A DNA stretch of 64,000 nt from Sclerotiophoma versabilis (lineage: Eukaryota; Ascomycota; Dothideomycetes; Pleosporales; Didymellaceae), in assembly GCA_012274445.1 (NCBI GenBank), contig JAAROD010000080.1, positions 496,001 to 560,000 of the forward strand, given 5' to 3'. Positions 22,808-33,019 of the stretch are shown here, piece after piece; the first letter of the stretch is position 1, and the number at the start of each line of letters is the position of its first letter. Position numbers and translations under genes: made by a program. The notes beneath the pieces were generated by a model that saw only the letters and a list, made by a program, of their open reading frames with translations, did not search any database and had not been told where the DNA came from.

Positions 22808-24123
22808 CTAATCTTCTGTGGGGTTGCGCTCGCTTTTTATGTCTACCTCTTTTGTGACAACAACACCAGTATCTTGCACATAGGATACGCGCCCAGCCCC
22901 ACTCTGCTTGAACAACTCTTCCTCAGACTCGGTGCTCCTTATGCCGTGTTCCAGCCTGGTAATACTTCCTCTCGACACCCTATCTTTTCTACCTTGCGAA
23001 GATGGCTTAAGCATAGATAGTTTGTAGCTTTGCGAGCGCGAATGCTCCGAACTTGAGCCGACTGAACTTCCTCCAGTGATTTTGTTCCACAGCGCCTTCA
23101 ATGAAGGCAGATTCGCTGCTGTGATGGCAAGCTGAATCTCGACAGCTGCCACTATGACCATCTTCCCAAGCACGAACGATGTGTCCGGTGAGGAGTTGAG
23201 CTCGAAAAGAGGGATAAGGCGGAAGCATGCTACCAGCACAGCTGAGACTCCGAAGCTGATGACGGAGAGGACGGCAATCTTGCGGCGGGTGGACATCTGG
23301 AGGTTGAGAACCGTGGAAATGGGCAGCACAAGGATGTATATGTCTTCGAAGATATTCTGTTGGTTTCCGTTAGTATTTAATTGAAGACGGTTTGGCCAGA
23401 AGGCAGACAAAGGGCGATGGGGCAATGGCACGTACCAGAATCGACGGCACGACAAGCAAAACAAGTTTTGGCAGGCACTTTGCGTCAGGATGTGTTCCAG
23501 GATGGAGGATTTCATCAAACGGAATACACTGTAGAAATGCAAGTAAGCTTGGCTTGTTAGCAAAGGTCCATTGCCTATCAAAAACGTCACTCACATATTG
23601 ACGATGAAGATAGCAATGTTCGTAGCCATCGCAATGTACACCAAGTTTCGGAATGTCTTATCTGGAGAGAGTCGCAGGTAGAACGATAAGAACGCGAACT
23701 TGATGACCCAATGGACGAAGTAATAGTACACTTCTTCCACGAAGAGAATCTTGATGATCTGGAGTTGCTGCGCTTGAGTTATAGAGCTTGAGTGCCTTCG
23801 TGGGTCTGTCAGTATAGTGCCTTTTATGCTGCCAGAAGAACATATACTTACAAGCCACATCCTGCTTGCAGAAACAGGTGAAGAACGACTTGTTGCCCGC
23901 AGCTGACAGCCTATGGTTTGTCAATAAGGTATCTTGACTGCGATGCTTGTTTACTCACGCCAACGAACAGCGCCACGTTGTCATCCAAGCCCCATGCTTG
24001 GAGAAGAAAGTGCCTGCAGTAAACTCGGAGAAAGACAGTAGAGAGTCCTATGCCAAAAGTAGCGTATGCAACAGCGTATGCAAGCGTCTGCAGAGAAGTA
24101 TCAACCATCGTGATGTTTGGCAT
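22808..24123 (-). CDS. SAT4/rhodopsin-domain seven-helix membrane protein, copy 2
   Basis: Paralogue of the gene at 16207-17497; function unknown. Five exons: 24123-23959, 23910-23852, 23795-23595, 23547-23436, 23356-22808; introns 48, 56, 47 and 79 nt, with branch sites such as TGCTAAC; 361 residues. Motifs: VYCRHFLLQAWGLDDN, the 59-nt exon 2 peptide AVSCGQQVVLHLFLQAGCGL, VHWVIKFAFLSFYLRLSP, QCIPFDEILHP, and IYILVLPISTVLNLQMSTRR. Helix 6-7 region: ISFGVSAVLVACFRL and GKMVIVAAVEIQLAITAANL. The C-terminal tail of about 90 residues is hydrophilic, rich in S, R, E. Intron positions 1, 2 and 4 match copy 1, intron 3 does not. Start could also be the Met five codons later (24108). Confidence 0.85.
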
Positions 24124-25384
24124 TTGAGCCGGTCCATAGCACAAACTCTGGGGCTTTAACAAAAAAACCCAGCATCAGAGACAAAGCATTTACCCCATAC
24201 ATCCGGTCCTTCGAGCCGAAAATCCTTACTTCAGATTCGTACACTCAACACCGACAGCTTGGAACTACTGCATACGGCCGGGACGAAGAACGTGCCCATG
24301 CTTCGAGTCTATTCCACTCTACCCTGCAAAGAGTCCCAACGGCAATTAACCAATTGCTTTCTGCGTGCCAAGAGCCTGCCAAAGAAGACGCTGTTCGTGT
24401 CTCGCGCCTGCGGACACCCAATATTCGACCCTGCAGAGCGGCCCCCCCCCCCCCCCCTGTAATAGGAAATATTCGCCAACGCTCCACGAACTTAGTCGAA
24501 GTGTTTATAAGCCCTAATCTGCTAGCCCTAATCACTATTACTGACTCTGACTATCCCTAGAGTTGAGGGTGAAGGAAAGTTTGAAACAGGTGCCTTTCCT
24601 ATTGGGACAGTAGGTGTCTGCAGGGGTACGCGGTAGGTATTCGCAGGCGAGAGGCTGCTTGCATTAATGATGTCCTCAAGCAAGGAACAAGATGATACGA
24701 CTACTGTTCAGGTGTGCAGATTCGAAAACAATAGCACCATGCTCGAAGTTTCCTCATTGACTAGGTGCCGTGTCAAATCTGCAGGAGTGAACAGAAGTAG
24801 AAAAGATGCGAGCGGGGAGCTTCGTAGCGCGTATTGTCGTAACAAGGTACAGTCAAGGGTGTCAAGCACAAAGTTGCCGTGCCTGAAGATTGCTTATGCA
24901 GCTACCAGCGATACGGTGCCTTGCTAGACAAGCTGTAAATATTTAGAGAGGGCTGCATCGTCTTCTGCACCGGTTCCTCATCAAATTCGAGTATGGTTAT
25001 AAGCATACTCAAGTAGCTGGAAACCGCTATGCAACTGAGGGCGCGAGGCCTGGGAACGTGTCGGGCCGTTGGTGACGACCCGTCCCTGGCCCACCCATGT
25101 GAGGCTCCACTTTTTCGAAGCACCCAATTAAAACGTGGCGGAAGCTGTGGCCGCTCCCGACCTCCTCATTCTGAACCCTTACTTCCTCCTTTAGGCAAGC
25201 CTCTATGCAGCTGCCTGTGACATTGATGCCTATCAGAGATATGAAGCAATCCCATCGGGACGCGGTGTTCGCTGTTGGTAACTGTGCCGTTGGATAGCGC
25301 TGATGCTGCGGTAGCTCTCATAAAGAGACAACCAGTGCACTGTCACCTGGCACGTTGTAGCTGCCGTGGATTACTCACGAAGTC
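24124..25384. other. Intergenic between SAT4 copy 2 and P450 (divergent promoters)
   Basis: 1.26 kb shared upstream region. Contains a run of 16 C at 24442-24457. Other frames are short. Near 25060-25200 GC-rich; no transposon ends seen. Confidence 0.6.
24442..24457. repeat. C16 homopolymer
   Basis: Sixteen consecutive C on the plus strand. Long C/G runs are rare and prone to sequencing length error and to polymorphism. Confidence 0.85.
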
Positions 25385-27161
25385 ATGTCCACTGCTTTTC
25401 ATGCGTCTGTTCACAGTGCAAGCAGCACTGCCGGTACTGCTGCTGTGCTCGGTGTCCTCTTTCACCAGACTATTCGGAATGTCGAGTTCGAGTTGTACAT
25501 GTACCACTTCATGGCGCTGTCATCGGCTTCATATCTGGGCTTGATCTATGCCCTCATCCACCTCGAGAGCCAAAGTTTGTCTGGTGCCATCCTGCGAGCG
25601 ACTATCTTCGCCACAAGCTTTAACGTAGCAGTTCTGCTTAGCATCGCTATCTATCGTTTGGTGTTCCACAGATGCCGCAAATTTCCAGGTCCTCTACTGG
25701 CCAAGATCAGCCGCTTCTACGCAGCGTATTTAAGTGCCAAGGATGTACAGTACTACAAGGAGTTAGCCAAAGCCCACGAGAAGTATGGAGACTTTGTACG
25801 AACAGGTCCGTTCTATGCTTCGTATCCGAAATGGTCTTCTGCTAACTAGTAGCAAGGCCCTCGAGAAATCTCTATTCTCCGAAAATCAGCAGTACCATTG
25901 ATCTACGGCTCCAACTCGGAGATGCGCAAATCGACGTGGTATGGCCAAACAGGAAACGATCTCAAGAAGACATCCATCCATATGACTCGCGATCACGAGT
26001 CGCATAAGCAACGACGTCGAGCATGGGACCGAGGGTTTTCCATGAAAGCTCTTACAACGTACGAACCCCGTATCAAGACTAAAGCCGATGTTTTTATGAG
26101 GCAGCTCCGCCAGTCCTCGCAGCCCTTCGACGTCTCTGCCTGGAGCATGTTCTACTCTTTTGATGTCATGGGCGAAGTTGGTCTGGGGAAAGACTTCAAC
26201 AACTTGAATAGTGGCCAAGAGCACCCGGCCATCAAAGCAGTACATGACCATATGACCATGCTAGGTATACTGAGTACGGTACCATGGTTACTTAACGTGC
26301 TCAGCTCTATCCCTGGTGCGGCAGCTGGGTATTCGAGCTTCTTCCACTTCTGTTCCAGCGAGATCCAAGCAAAGAATAAGACTTGGGACGACCAGCAGTA
26401 TCCTCAGGACATTGTTTCGTGGCTCTTGAAGGCTGTTAAGGACAAGGATATATCGGCTTCACCATCGTCTGAAGCACTGGAAGACGATACAAGAGTAGTC
26501 ATTATCGCTGGAAGGTAGGACAAGGATCTCAACCGCAACTTTCGGTCTTGCTGACGCATCAATTAGTGAAACCACGGCCACCACGCTCGCCGGCGCTCTG
26601 TATTACCTAGCAAGATGTCCTGAAAAGCAAAAGAAGCTACAGTCGCTGCTTGACCAGGCGATTGAAAGCAACAACGCTTGGACCTACGAGAAGGTGAAGA
26701 GCGTGGCATACATCGATGACTGGATCAATGAAACTCTACGCCTGCGCCCAGCACTTCTGACAGGGGGCCCTCGCGAAACCCCAAGCAAAGGTACCCAGAT
26801 TGATGAGGTCTTCATTCCCGGTAACACAAACGTACTGATTCCAGTATCGCTTATCCATCGGGATCCTCGATGGTGGCAAGAGGCTCAAGATTTCATTCCT
26901 GAACGGTTCGGAGAGAGGAGAGCGGAGATGGGAACAGACCAAGCGCCGTACTTGCCTTTCTCACTCGGCGCCTACAGCTGTCCTGGCAAAAACCTTGCGC
27001 AACTCAGTCTACGCATCGCGCTGTCAACTATCGTGCAAAACTTCGACATCTCGTTTGCACCTGGTGAGACAGGGGAGGCATTCGACAAAGAGATGCTGGA
27101 TACATTTACGGTCACACTCCCACCACTGCATCTGCAATTTAAGCCAAGGGAAAACATTTAA
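25385..27161 (+). CDS. Cytochrome P450 monooxygenase with multi-helix N-terminus
   Basis: Haem-thiolate monooxygenase, endoplasmic-reticulum membrane. Exons 25385-25805, 25857-26514 and 26567-27161 give 557 residues; donor of intron 1 is a weak GTCCGT, but the join restores FVRTGPREISI, a typical P450 string. Motifs: proline hinge FPGPLL, I-helix AGSETTATT (spliced across intron 2), K-helix ETLR, PERF, and haem loop FSLGAYSCPG with the thiolate at about C498. The first 100 residues contain about three hydrophobic segments (GTAAVLGVLFHQ, FMALSSASYLGLIYALIH, FNVAVLLSIAIYRLVF) before the hinge, a layout seen in a subset of fungal secondary-metabolism P450s. Substrate unknown. An MFS transporter is 2.4 kb downstream, but no backbone synthase is nearby. 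Confidence 0.93.
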
Positions 27162-27372
27162 GCTGACTTCAAATTCTTGATTGGCGAGTTAGTTGGGGGT
27201 ATCCCTCTGCGGTATAGTAGCTGGTGGTGTAATACCCTTGTTCAACATACTGGCGCATTTCGCTACCTGAGATCTTTTTTTTCAACACCCCTCATGTTTT
27301 CTGAGAAACAAAATTTTGATAAGTGAATTCAAAATCGCACCACTCTCCTAGCTGTTGAGCTTCTTCGATAAC

Positions 27373-28233
27373 ATGCCGTGGCCTCTACCGGCTCTTTTGA
27401 GACTTCAAGAATTACGCGACCGGATTACTGAGGGTATCCTCCGGGATGCTATTCCAACCCCCTCGAGCCTCCCGACTACTCCTGAGAAGAGTCAATCCAG
27501 ACTGTCTCTACACCCTACACCACATACTTTTGCAGATGGAGGATTGCTGAAGACATGCCAACTGTTACGCTACGACGTTCTGGCGACACATTTGAGACTT
27601 CGTCTCTCTCCTGTACTCGAGGTCGAATTCTACAATCAGTCAGCTTACCGGGCTGCCTGGCTGGTCCCACCGCCTAGAGACCAGCCATGGTTCATCCGAG
27701 ATGTCTACAACAATATCTTTTACACCGAAGCAGCGAAAACACGTTGGAGCTTAAGTTCTGGGAAGCGAGAGCTTTTTAGAGTACGCCTCCGAGAGACTTT
27801 AAGTCTTGCTGTTCACAGTCAACCATCCCTTTCGATGATCGAAAGGCTCCATATGAACCTCCACCTAGACCATCAGGGAGGTATCATGAGACACTTCTTC
27901 CACCGCCAGCAGATAGGAGTAATCTTTAAGGATATGAATGAGCTTCTCCGACCTCACAGCTACTACTTTGAGCACATTAGAGGTGGATTTCACGTCTCAG
28001 AAACAATGCCAGTTCCCGAGCATTGGATATTCACAAAAGTGGACAGCTTGATACTTGCGAACCAAGGGCTGAGACATATTGAATGGGAAAACCGGAAAAA
28101 ATCAGTAGATGTGTATGTATGGCCTACGCACGATATATATCAGTTGCTGAAGCCTTTACTCTGGCTTTTCATTATTTGCTGTTTCGTTTTAGCTACAACG
28201 ATCCAGATCGGTGGGTTGCTGATGCAGAGGTAG
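27373..28233 (+). CDS. Unrecognised 286-residue protein with C-terminal membrane helix
   Basis: Single frame of 286 residues from the first ATG (27373), 211 bp after the P450 stop on the same strand. I do not recognise the family. The soluble part has several aromatic-rich segments (FYNQSAYRAAWLVPPP, WFIRDVYNNIFY, HMNLHLDHQGG, EHWIFTKVDSLILA). Residues about 259-283 form one strongly hydrophobic helix (LLWLFIICCFVLATTIQIGG) ending three residues before the stop, so this looks tail-anchored, facing the cytosol. No signal peptide. A short upstream exon cannot be excluded. Coding status rests on length and the ordered helix. Confidence 0.6.
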   Translation: MPWPLPALLRLQELRDRITEGILRDAIPTPSSLPTTPEKSQSRLSLHPTPHTFADGGLLKTCQLLRYDVLATHLRLRLSPVLEVEFYNQSAYRAAWLVPPPRDQPWFIRDVYNNIFYTEAAKTRWSLSSGKRELFRVRLRETLSLAVHSQPSLSMIERLHMNLHLDHQGGIMRHFFHRQQIGVIFKDMNELLRPHSYYFEHIRGGFHVSETMPVPEHWIFTKVDSLILANQGLRHIEWENRKKSVDVYVWPTHDIYQLLKPLLWLFIICCFVLATTIQIGGLLMQR

Positions 28234-28439
28234 ACCACTTTGCGGGTTATGCAGAGGTCGTAGAAAGTGCATTACTTCTGGGAGTAGCGAAATCCTAAGA
28301 GTTGTCATGAATTTATGTTCCATACTTGAGCATCAATACAGAGACAATCCGAGAGAACATCTTGAAATAAACACATTTTCGGAAAAGCAGATGAAGCCCT
28401 GAGCCTTGTAGAACGGCCAAAGCTCCCCTTCATACAGAT

Positions 28440-29012
28440 CTATTCCTTCATGTCTCTCAACGTAGTAACTTTCTTCGGTAAGACACGCCTTGTATCCAGA
28501 AGCTGCCGGATCTCCATAATCTCATCACTATCACTGTCGCTATTGTCACTGCTGCCACTCTCGCTCTCGCTCGACTCTTTGTCCTCTTCCTGGATTCCCT
28601 CCCTCACCACATACTCAGGCGCACCCTCGCTTTCCGCAAGCGAATTATCGCTCGAAAGTGAAACGTCATCATCGTCGATCCTTCGTACGGAGATCTGGTA
28701 GGTACCAGAAACGTTGTCGAGAATCCTTTCGTGTCGTATCACCCTCCTGATTTCAGAATGTTGAGCGAAGGATGTCTGGGAGGGTGTTGGAAAGGTATGG
28801 TCTGACGTTGGCGTGTCTTTCGTAAGGAGGGGTTGGCATGCTTCCACATCGTCGATGTGCGTTTGTCGCTCGCTCCTGTAGGGCAACCAGAGCACGAGGT
28901 GTGCGAAGACACCCACAGCGACTAGTACCCCGATTGTGAGGAATACGCATGTTAAGATCATGCGGTCCGTCGTGGGGTCGCTAGTGTAATGGTGGTGGTT
29001 CTTGAAAGTCAT
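28440..29012 (-). CDS. Single-pass membrane protein with acidic serine-rich tail, unknown
   Basis: 190 residues, intronless, convergent with the preceding gene. Near the N-terminus (about residues 18-43) one transmembrane helix, MILTCVFLTIGVLVAVGVFA plus LVLWL, followed by basic PYRSERQ. The rest is hydrophilic. Between about 110 and 165 it is very rich in D, E and S (DDDDVSLSSDNS; ESSESESGSSDNSDSDSD), like casein-kinase-2 substrates. No known domain recognised. No signal peptide cleavage site, so the helix probably acts as a signal anchor. May be lineage-specific. Confidence 0.6.
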   Translation of the reverse strand: MTFKNHHHYTSDPTTDRMILTCVFLTIGVLVAVGVFAHLVLWLPYRSERQTHIDDVEACQPLLTKDTPTSDHTFPTPSQTSFAQHSEIRRVIRHERILDNVSGTYQISVRRIDDDDVSLSSDNSLAESEGAPEYVVREGIQEEDKESSESESGSSDNSDSDSDEIMEIRQLLDTRRVLPKKVTTLRDMKE

Positions 29013-29575
29013 TTTGGATGTTGACGTGGATTATATTACGAATGGTTGGGATTGTGATTTTGTGTGCACAATTGGGGGATTTTAAAGAGTTTGTTTCATG
29101 TGTATTGAGGTGGGTATGGAAAACTGAAGGCCACAATGAATATTTGATTATCGAAACAAAACTCCCTCAAATATTGTGGAACCATGGTACATGGTTTTCC
29201 AACTGTTTCTTACGTTCAAAGAATAGACTAATTGAACACATTTTGCAATATCAGGGTCTGTGACCATCGCTCGAAACCAATGTTCCGTTTGTTGTCCAGG
29301 TCATCGTAGCTTGGAAACAATCTAGGACCGCAATTCAATTTACAATACGCGTAGCATCTGCGTGGAATTTGAGCGACCCAAAACTCATTAGCCCCAACGC
29401 ATGGCGAACACCGGACGTACACGAACTGTGACAATGGGCCGAGTCACTCCAAGGTAGCAAGGACGTATGAATTATGATATATATGTGCTACAGAACGATA
29501 CAGAATGCTTCAGAACGCCACGCATTTGTAATTCATTCACGCTCAGAGAGTTGTCCCTTACTGTCTCCGTCCGAC
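29013..29575. other. Intergenic, no gene seen
   Basis: 563 bp between a minus-strand 5' end and the MFS 3' end. Should contain the promoter of the acidic membrane protein. AT-rich; nothing else recognised. Confidence 0.55.
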
Positions 29576-31478
29576 CTACATTTTGTGCACACTGCTTTTC
29601 TTGGTCCATCTCCTAAATGTCTTGCCATAGAAGTAGAACAGAATTCCAAACAAGCACCACAGCAATATAAGACTAGCGTTTGTCATGATGGGAGGAATGA
29701 ATCTGTCATCTTGTCAGTTTTCTTTCGCATTCGCACCCCATAGAATGGGCTCCACTTACCCTGCCTTGATACTCCACGGCGTGATGAACTTCCCAATTCC
29801 ATAACCCCAGACGTTCTTGTTCACTGTGACCGCCACAAACAAACTGCCAGCCACTGGCTTATACGAATCAACTGCATATGTGCTTACAATGCCAGGCAGC
29901 GCCGCGACCTGGATACCTGCACACGTATACCCGATGATAACGATGGCCTCCCATGGCCACTTCCGCTCATAGCCAACAGCGACCACGATATTGCCGAGGA
30001 ACATAATGATGACGTAGGGAATCATAGCCGGTAGTCTCATTTCGGGCTCCCTCACACCTCCATTTTTCCTCGTCGCCCTCGCAGCAATCCAATCGCTCAA
30101 AGGACCAGACGTAAACAACCCGATAAACGCACCAACCATAACCGCAAAATTCGTAAAACCCACAGTAGTAGGCTGGAAGTTATACGGCGGGAGAGAGAGG
30201 ACTTGGGACTGCGTCAGGTTTATGGCTAGGAAAGAGGAGCAGGACCATGACACCACGAAGGCGGTAAACTCGACAATTGGGAAGGCGAACAACTTCCAGG
30301 GGATCCAGAGGTCAAGGAATATCGACCGGAAGGGATGTGCATTTGGTTGGAAAATGCGCCATTGCCAGCGGCCGGGAGTGCCCAGGCCGAGGTAAGGGTC
30401 TCGAGCTGCGGTTTCGGTGAACGTGAGGTCGTTGTTGGGGCCTGGAAGGGTGGAGGTCACGGTAGCGACCTGGTGGATTTCGCTATTGTCAGAGGAAGCG
30501 GTACTTTCCATGGCTGTTTGTTGCCCTTTCTCATCGGACGAATCGGGATGGACATGCTTCGAGGGGACAGCTGATGAACCTTCGCGCTTGAAGCGCGTTT
30601 CTGGAAACATGAAGACGACCATCAGGAAAGAAGCGCCGAGAAGTCCGGTATTGAGCCACCAGAAGCTACGAAAGCCAATATCTTCTGTCATTGCGCCAGC
30701 GACAATGGGCCCAACCATCAGGGATCCCTGTGCAACTAGTCAGTTTACGCGCAGAGAGAAGAACATTTGATGACAGACCATGTATACAACCCAGTATAGA
30801 GTGTTCCACTTGCCGCGGTCATGTAGGAAGAATATGTCAGCAATAACTTGCGGCATAATAGTCTCTGCAGGACCAGCGCCGATGCCATTGACGATACATG
30901 CACCCATGAACGAGCTATACGAGTTGGCCTTAGCGCGCCAGATGCTAGTGCCAAAGTTGATGAGCTGGCTGAGAAGGAACACTGGTCGACGGCCGAAGGA
31001 AGTACTGATGGGGACCCTGAGAACGCGTCAATGTTAGTATCTTATGGACACGAGGGCACAACTGACCAGATGAAGTTACTGAAACCCAGCACCAAGATAC
31101 ACAAGCCCGTAAATTGAATAGCATCAGATAGATCGCAATGGAACGCTTCCATCAAGGCGGGGAACATGGGTGCAAGCGCAAGCGGCCCAAAGCCTTGAGT
31201 GAAAACCACCATGGATGTAGATACAATGCATGCTGTCTTCCACCAGGGACTCCAGTTCAAGGGGTCGTGTGGGTCGTCTGAGGGTTGGGGGACGAGAACG
31301 TCTCGGTGAGAGCCTTTCACGAAGTGGTGGCTTCCTATGTCTGCCATGATCTCGGTGCCAGGTAGGATCTCGACATTGAGTTCTTGTTCAAGTTGTCGGC
31401 GTTCCCGCTAGGTGTCAGTACGGGTATGGTGGCGGAAGAGAAGAGGCCTACATCTTCGGTATATTCCTTTGAAGTCAT
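29576..31478 (-). CDS. MFS drug:H+ antiporter-like transporter
   Basis: Major facilitator superfamily permease, plasma membrane, probably DHA1-type multidrug or metabolite exporter. Five exons: 31478-31452 (27 nt), 31407-31067, 31016-30779, 30727-29760, 29702-29576; 566 residues. The tiny first exon (MTSKEYTED) is inferred because it joins in phase 0 to an exon continuing ELNVEILPGTEIMADIG, the usual fungal N-terminus. Signature elements: DPHDPLNWSPWWK before helix 1, the loop GRRPVFL between helices 2 and 3, WRAKANSYSSFMGACIVNGI, PETRFKREG after helix 6, and a long central loop (about 70 residues, S/T-rich). The second half has helices such as FTNFAVMVGAFIGLFTSGPL. Last exon encodes helix 12 and KTFRRWTKK tail. 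Two donors (GTCTGT, GTCAGT) are non-consensus but frame and family support them. Confidence 0.9.
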
Positions 31479-33019
31479 TGTAGCGATTCAGCTTGCGTAC
31501 TACACGATAGTCGTGTACAATGCTCGAGATAGTTGAGCGCAATGGGCGTATGCGCGAGTACTTGTATGTCAAGATCGGGTAACGACTCGAAGGTCTCCGC
31601 GCTCTGAAATGGACCTTGGTTCCGCTCTTGTACGTGTTTTGAAGATGCCTGCGCTACCGTGAACTGAACTATGCTACAAGGTCAGCCACGAGACGGATGT
31701 TTCGGGGCGATAGCGTCATCCAGTAAGAAGTGCTCAGCCGTCGGCAGTTGTTACTGGTGCAGTCGGGCACTTTCGCGGTCCGAATGGAATATAATCTTGG
31801 GCGCGAGGGCCGGACAGATGTTATGGTACGAGCGTGTCTCGTCTTGAAGAGTGCTTCCTCCCCAGCAGCCCGGTCTGCTTTAAAGCAGGCGCAGTGGTGG
31901 CATGCGTGTACAGATTAAGGACTTGAAATGCGCACGTTCTTTGCATCGTCCAGCCTCCAGTGACTGCAACTGCAATATTGGAGGCATTTTCCTGACCAGT
32001 CCAGATCATGGTACAGCGCTAGAGCAATTGCCAACCCTGTAAATACGTGACGGGCTTGTGTGAATGAGAGTCCAGGATCGCCGTCTGATAAGGCTGGTGA
32101 GCGCGGGGTATGGGCCGCCCGGTTATGAATACGGCAGATAGTCCCAGGTCCTCAATCAAGCTTTAGGCCTGTAAATCAAGCCGGTGTGCAGGTGCACAAG
32201 CTCTTCTCGTGGCGCAATATGAGAGTTCCAAGAGGCTAATACAACTGCCGGAACGCGCTAGAGCGACTGGCGTGTTGCGGGGAAAACCTGGGGTTTTCAC
32301 GACACTGAAGCCCAGATCTCCGGGATGACGATAGTCGCAAATTAGGGGGTTGCAGTCACGTTATGGCCACGGCCAAACTTCCTCGGCGCTCGGTAATTGC
32401 GCACGTGAGGCGATTGTACCGTGATGGCACGCATCAGGGAGCCACATATATTGTACACTTTAGGTCTGCGAACATTGAGCGGGTTCCTTCTACAACAACA
32501 ATCGAACACTTTGTCACGTATTAGTGTCGTACTTAGTGCTTATTGCCTCGCTTCAGTACGTGCTTTGCGAAGGTCATGAGACGCAGACTGCCCCTTTGAA
32601 TCGAGGGGAGCACCAAAACCGGGATCGGAAACGGAAACGGAAGATGGCTAACCTTCCGCGTATTAGAAGTGATTGGTAGGTGATAGCTGTTGGACTAAAG
32701 AGTTGATGGTCTCTTCAGTTTCTCGATTCCTCGACCTAAGATACTTCGACACTATAAAGACGTGCAAAGTCGAGATGCCCAAGGCTGAAGATGTGAACTG
32801 TTCTATTCGGCCCAAGAAAGATCTAAACTATGCTCTCAACCATGCCTTTGCTGGGAAAGCTGAAGTGCTGTAGACGCACTAGGTATTTCCATGTATGAAC
32901 AATAGCAGTGGCATCCGGTGCCTATGTCTCCCATACTGTCGTCCTCCAAGCAGCTAGATATGTCGTTACATACACATGTTGTACATGTTTCAAAAAAAAA
33001 AAAGGGCGTTGCGTCTTAC
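31479..33019. other. Intergenic upstream of MFS gene; no gene seen
   Basis: 1.5 kb containing the MFS promoter and the gyp5 3' flank. Features: CACGTG near 32402, an AAACGG-type duplicated hexamer near 32626-32640, and a run of 12 A at 32992-33003 beside the gyp5 stop. Small frames here show no family features. Confidence 0.5.

Noticed and set aside
23829..23851. 23-nt intron alternative in SAT4 copy 2 (acceptor GGCAG)
   Set aside because: Keeps frame but is far below the minimum fungal intron size; the 56-nt alternative with a CTGAC branch site also keeps frame and fits the family.
24836..24848. 13-base match to the conserved 3' end of 18S rRNA (GTCGTAACAAGGT)
   Set aside because: The match ends abruptly on both sides and no further rRNA or ITS sequence flanks it; most likely chance.
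32673..32873. 66-codon frame in the MFS/gyp5 spacer
   Set aside because: Short, no start context or domain, no splice partners.
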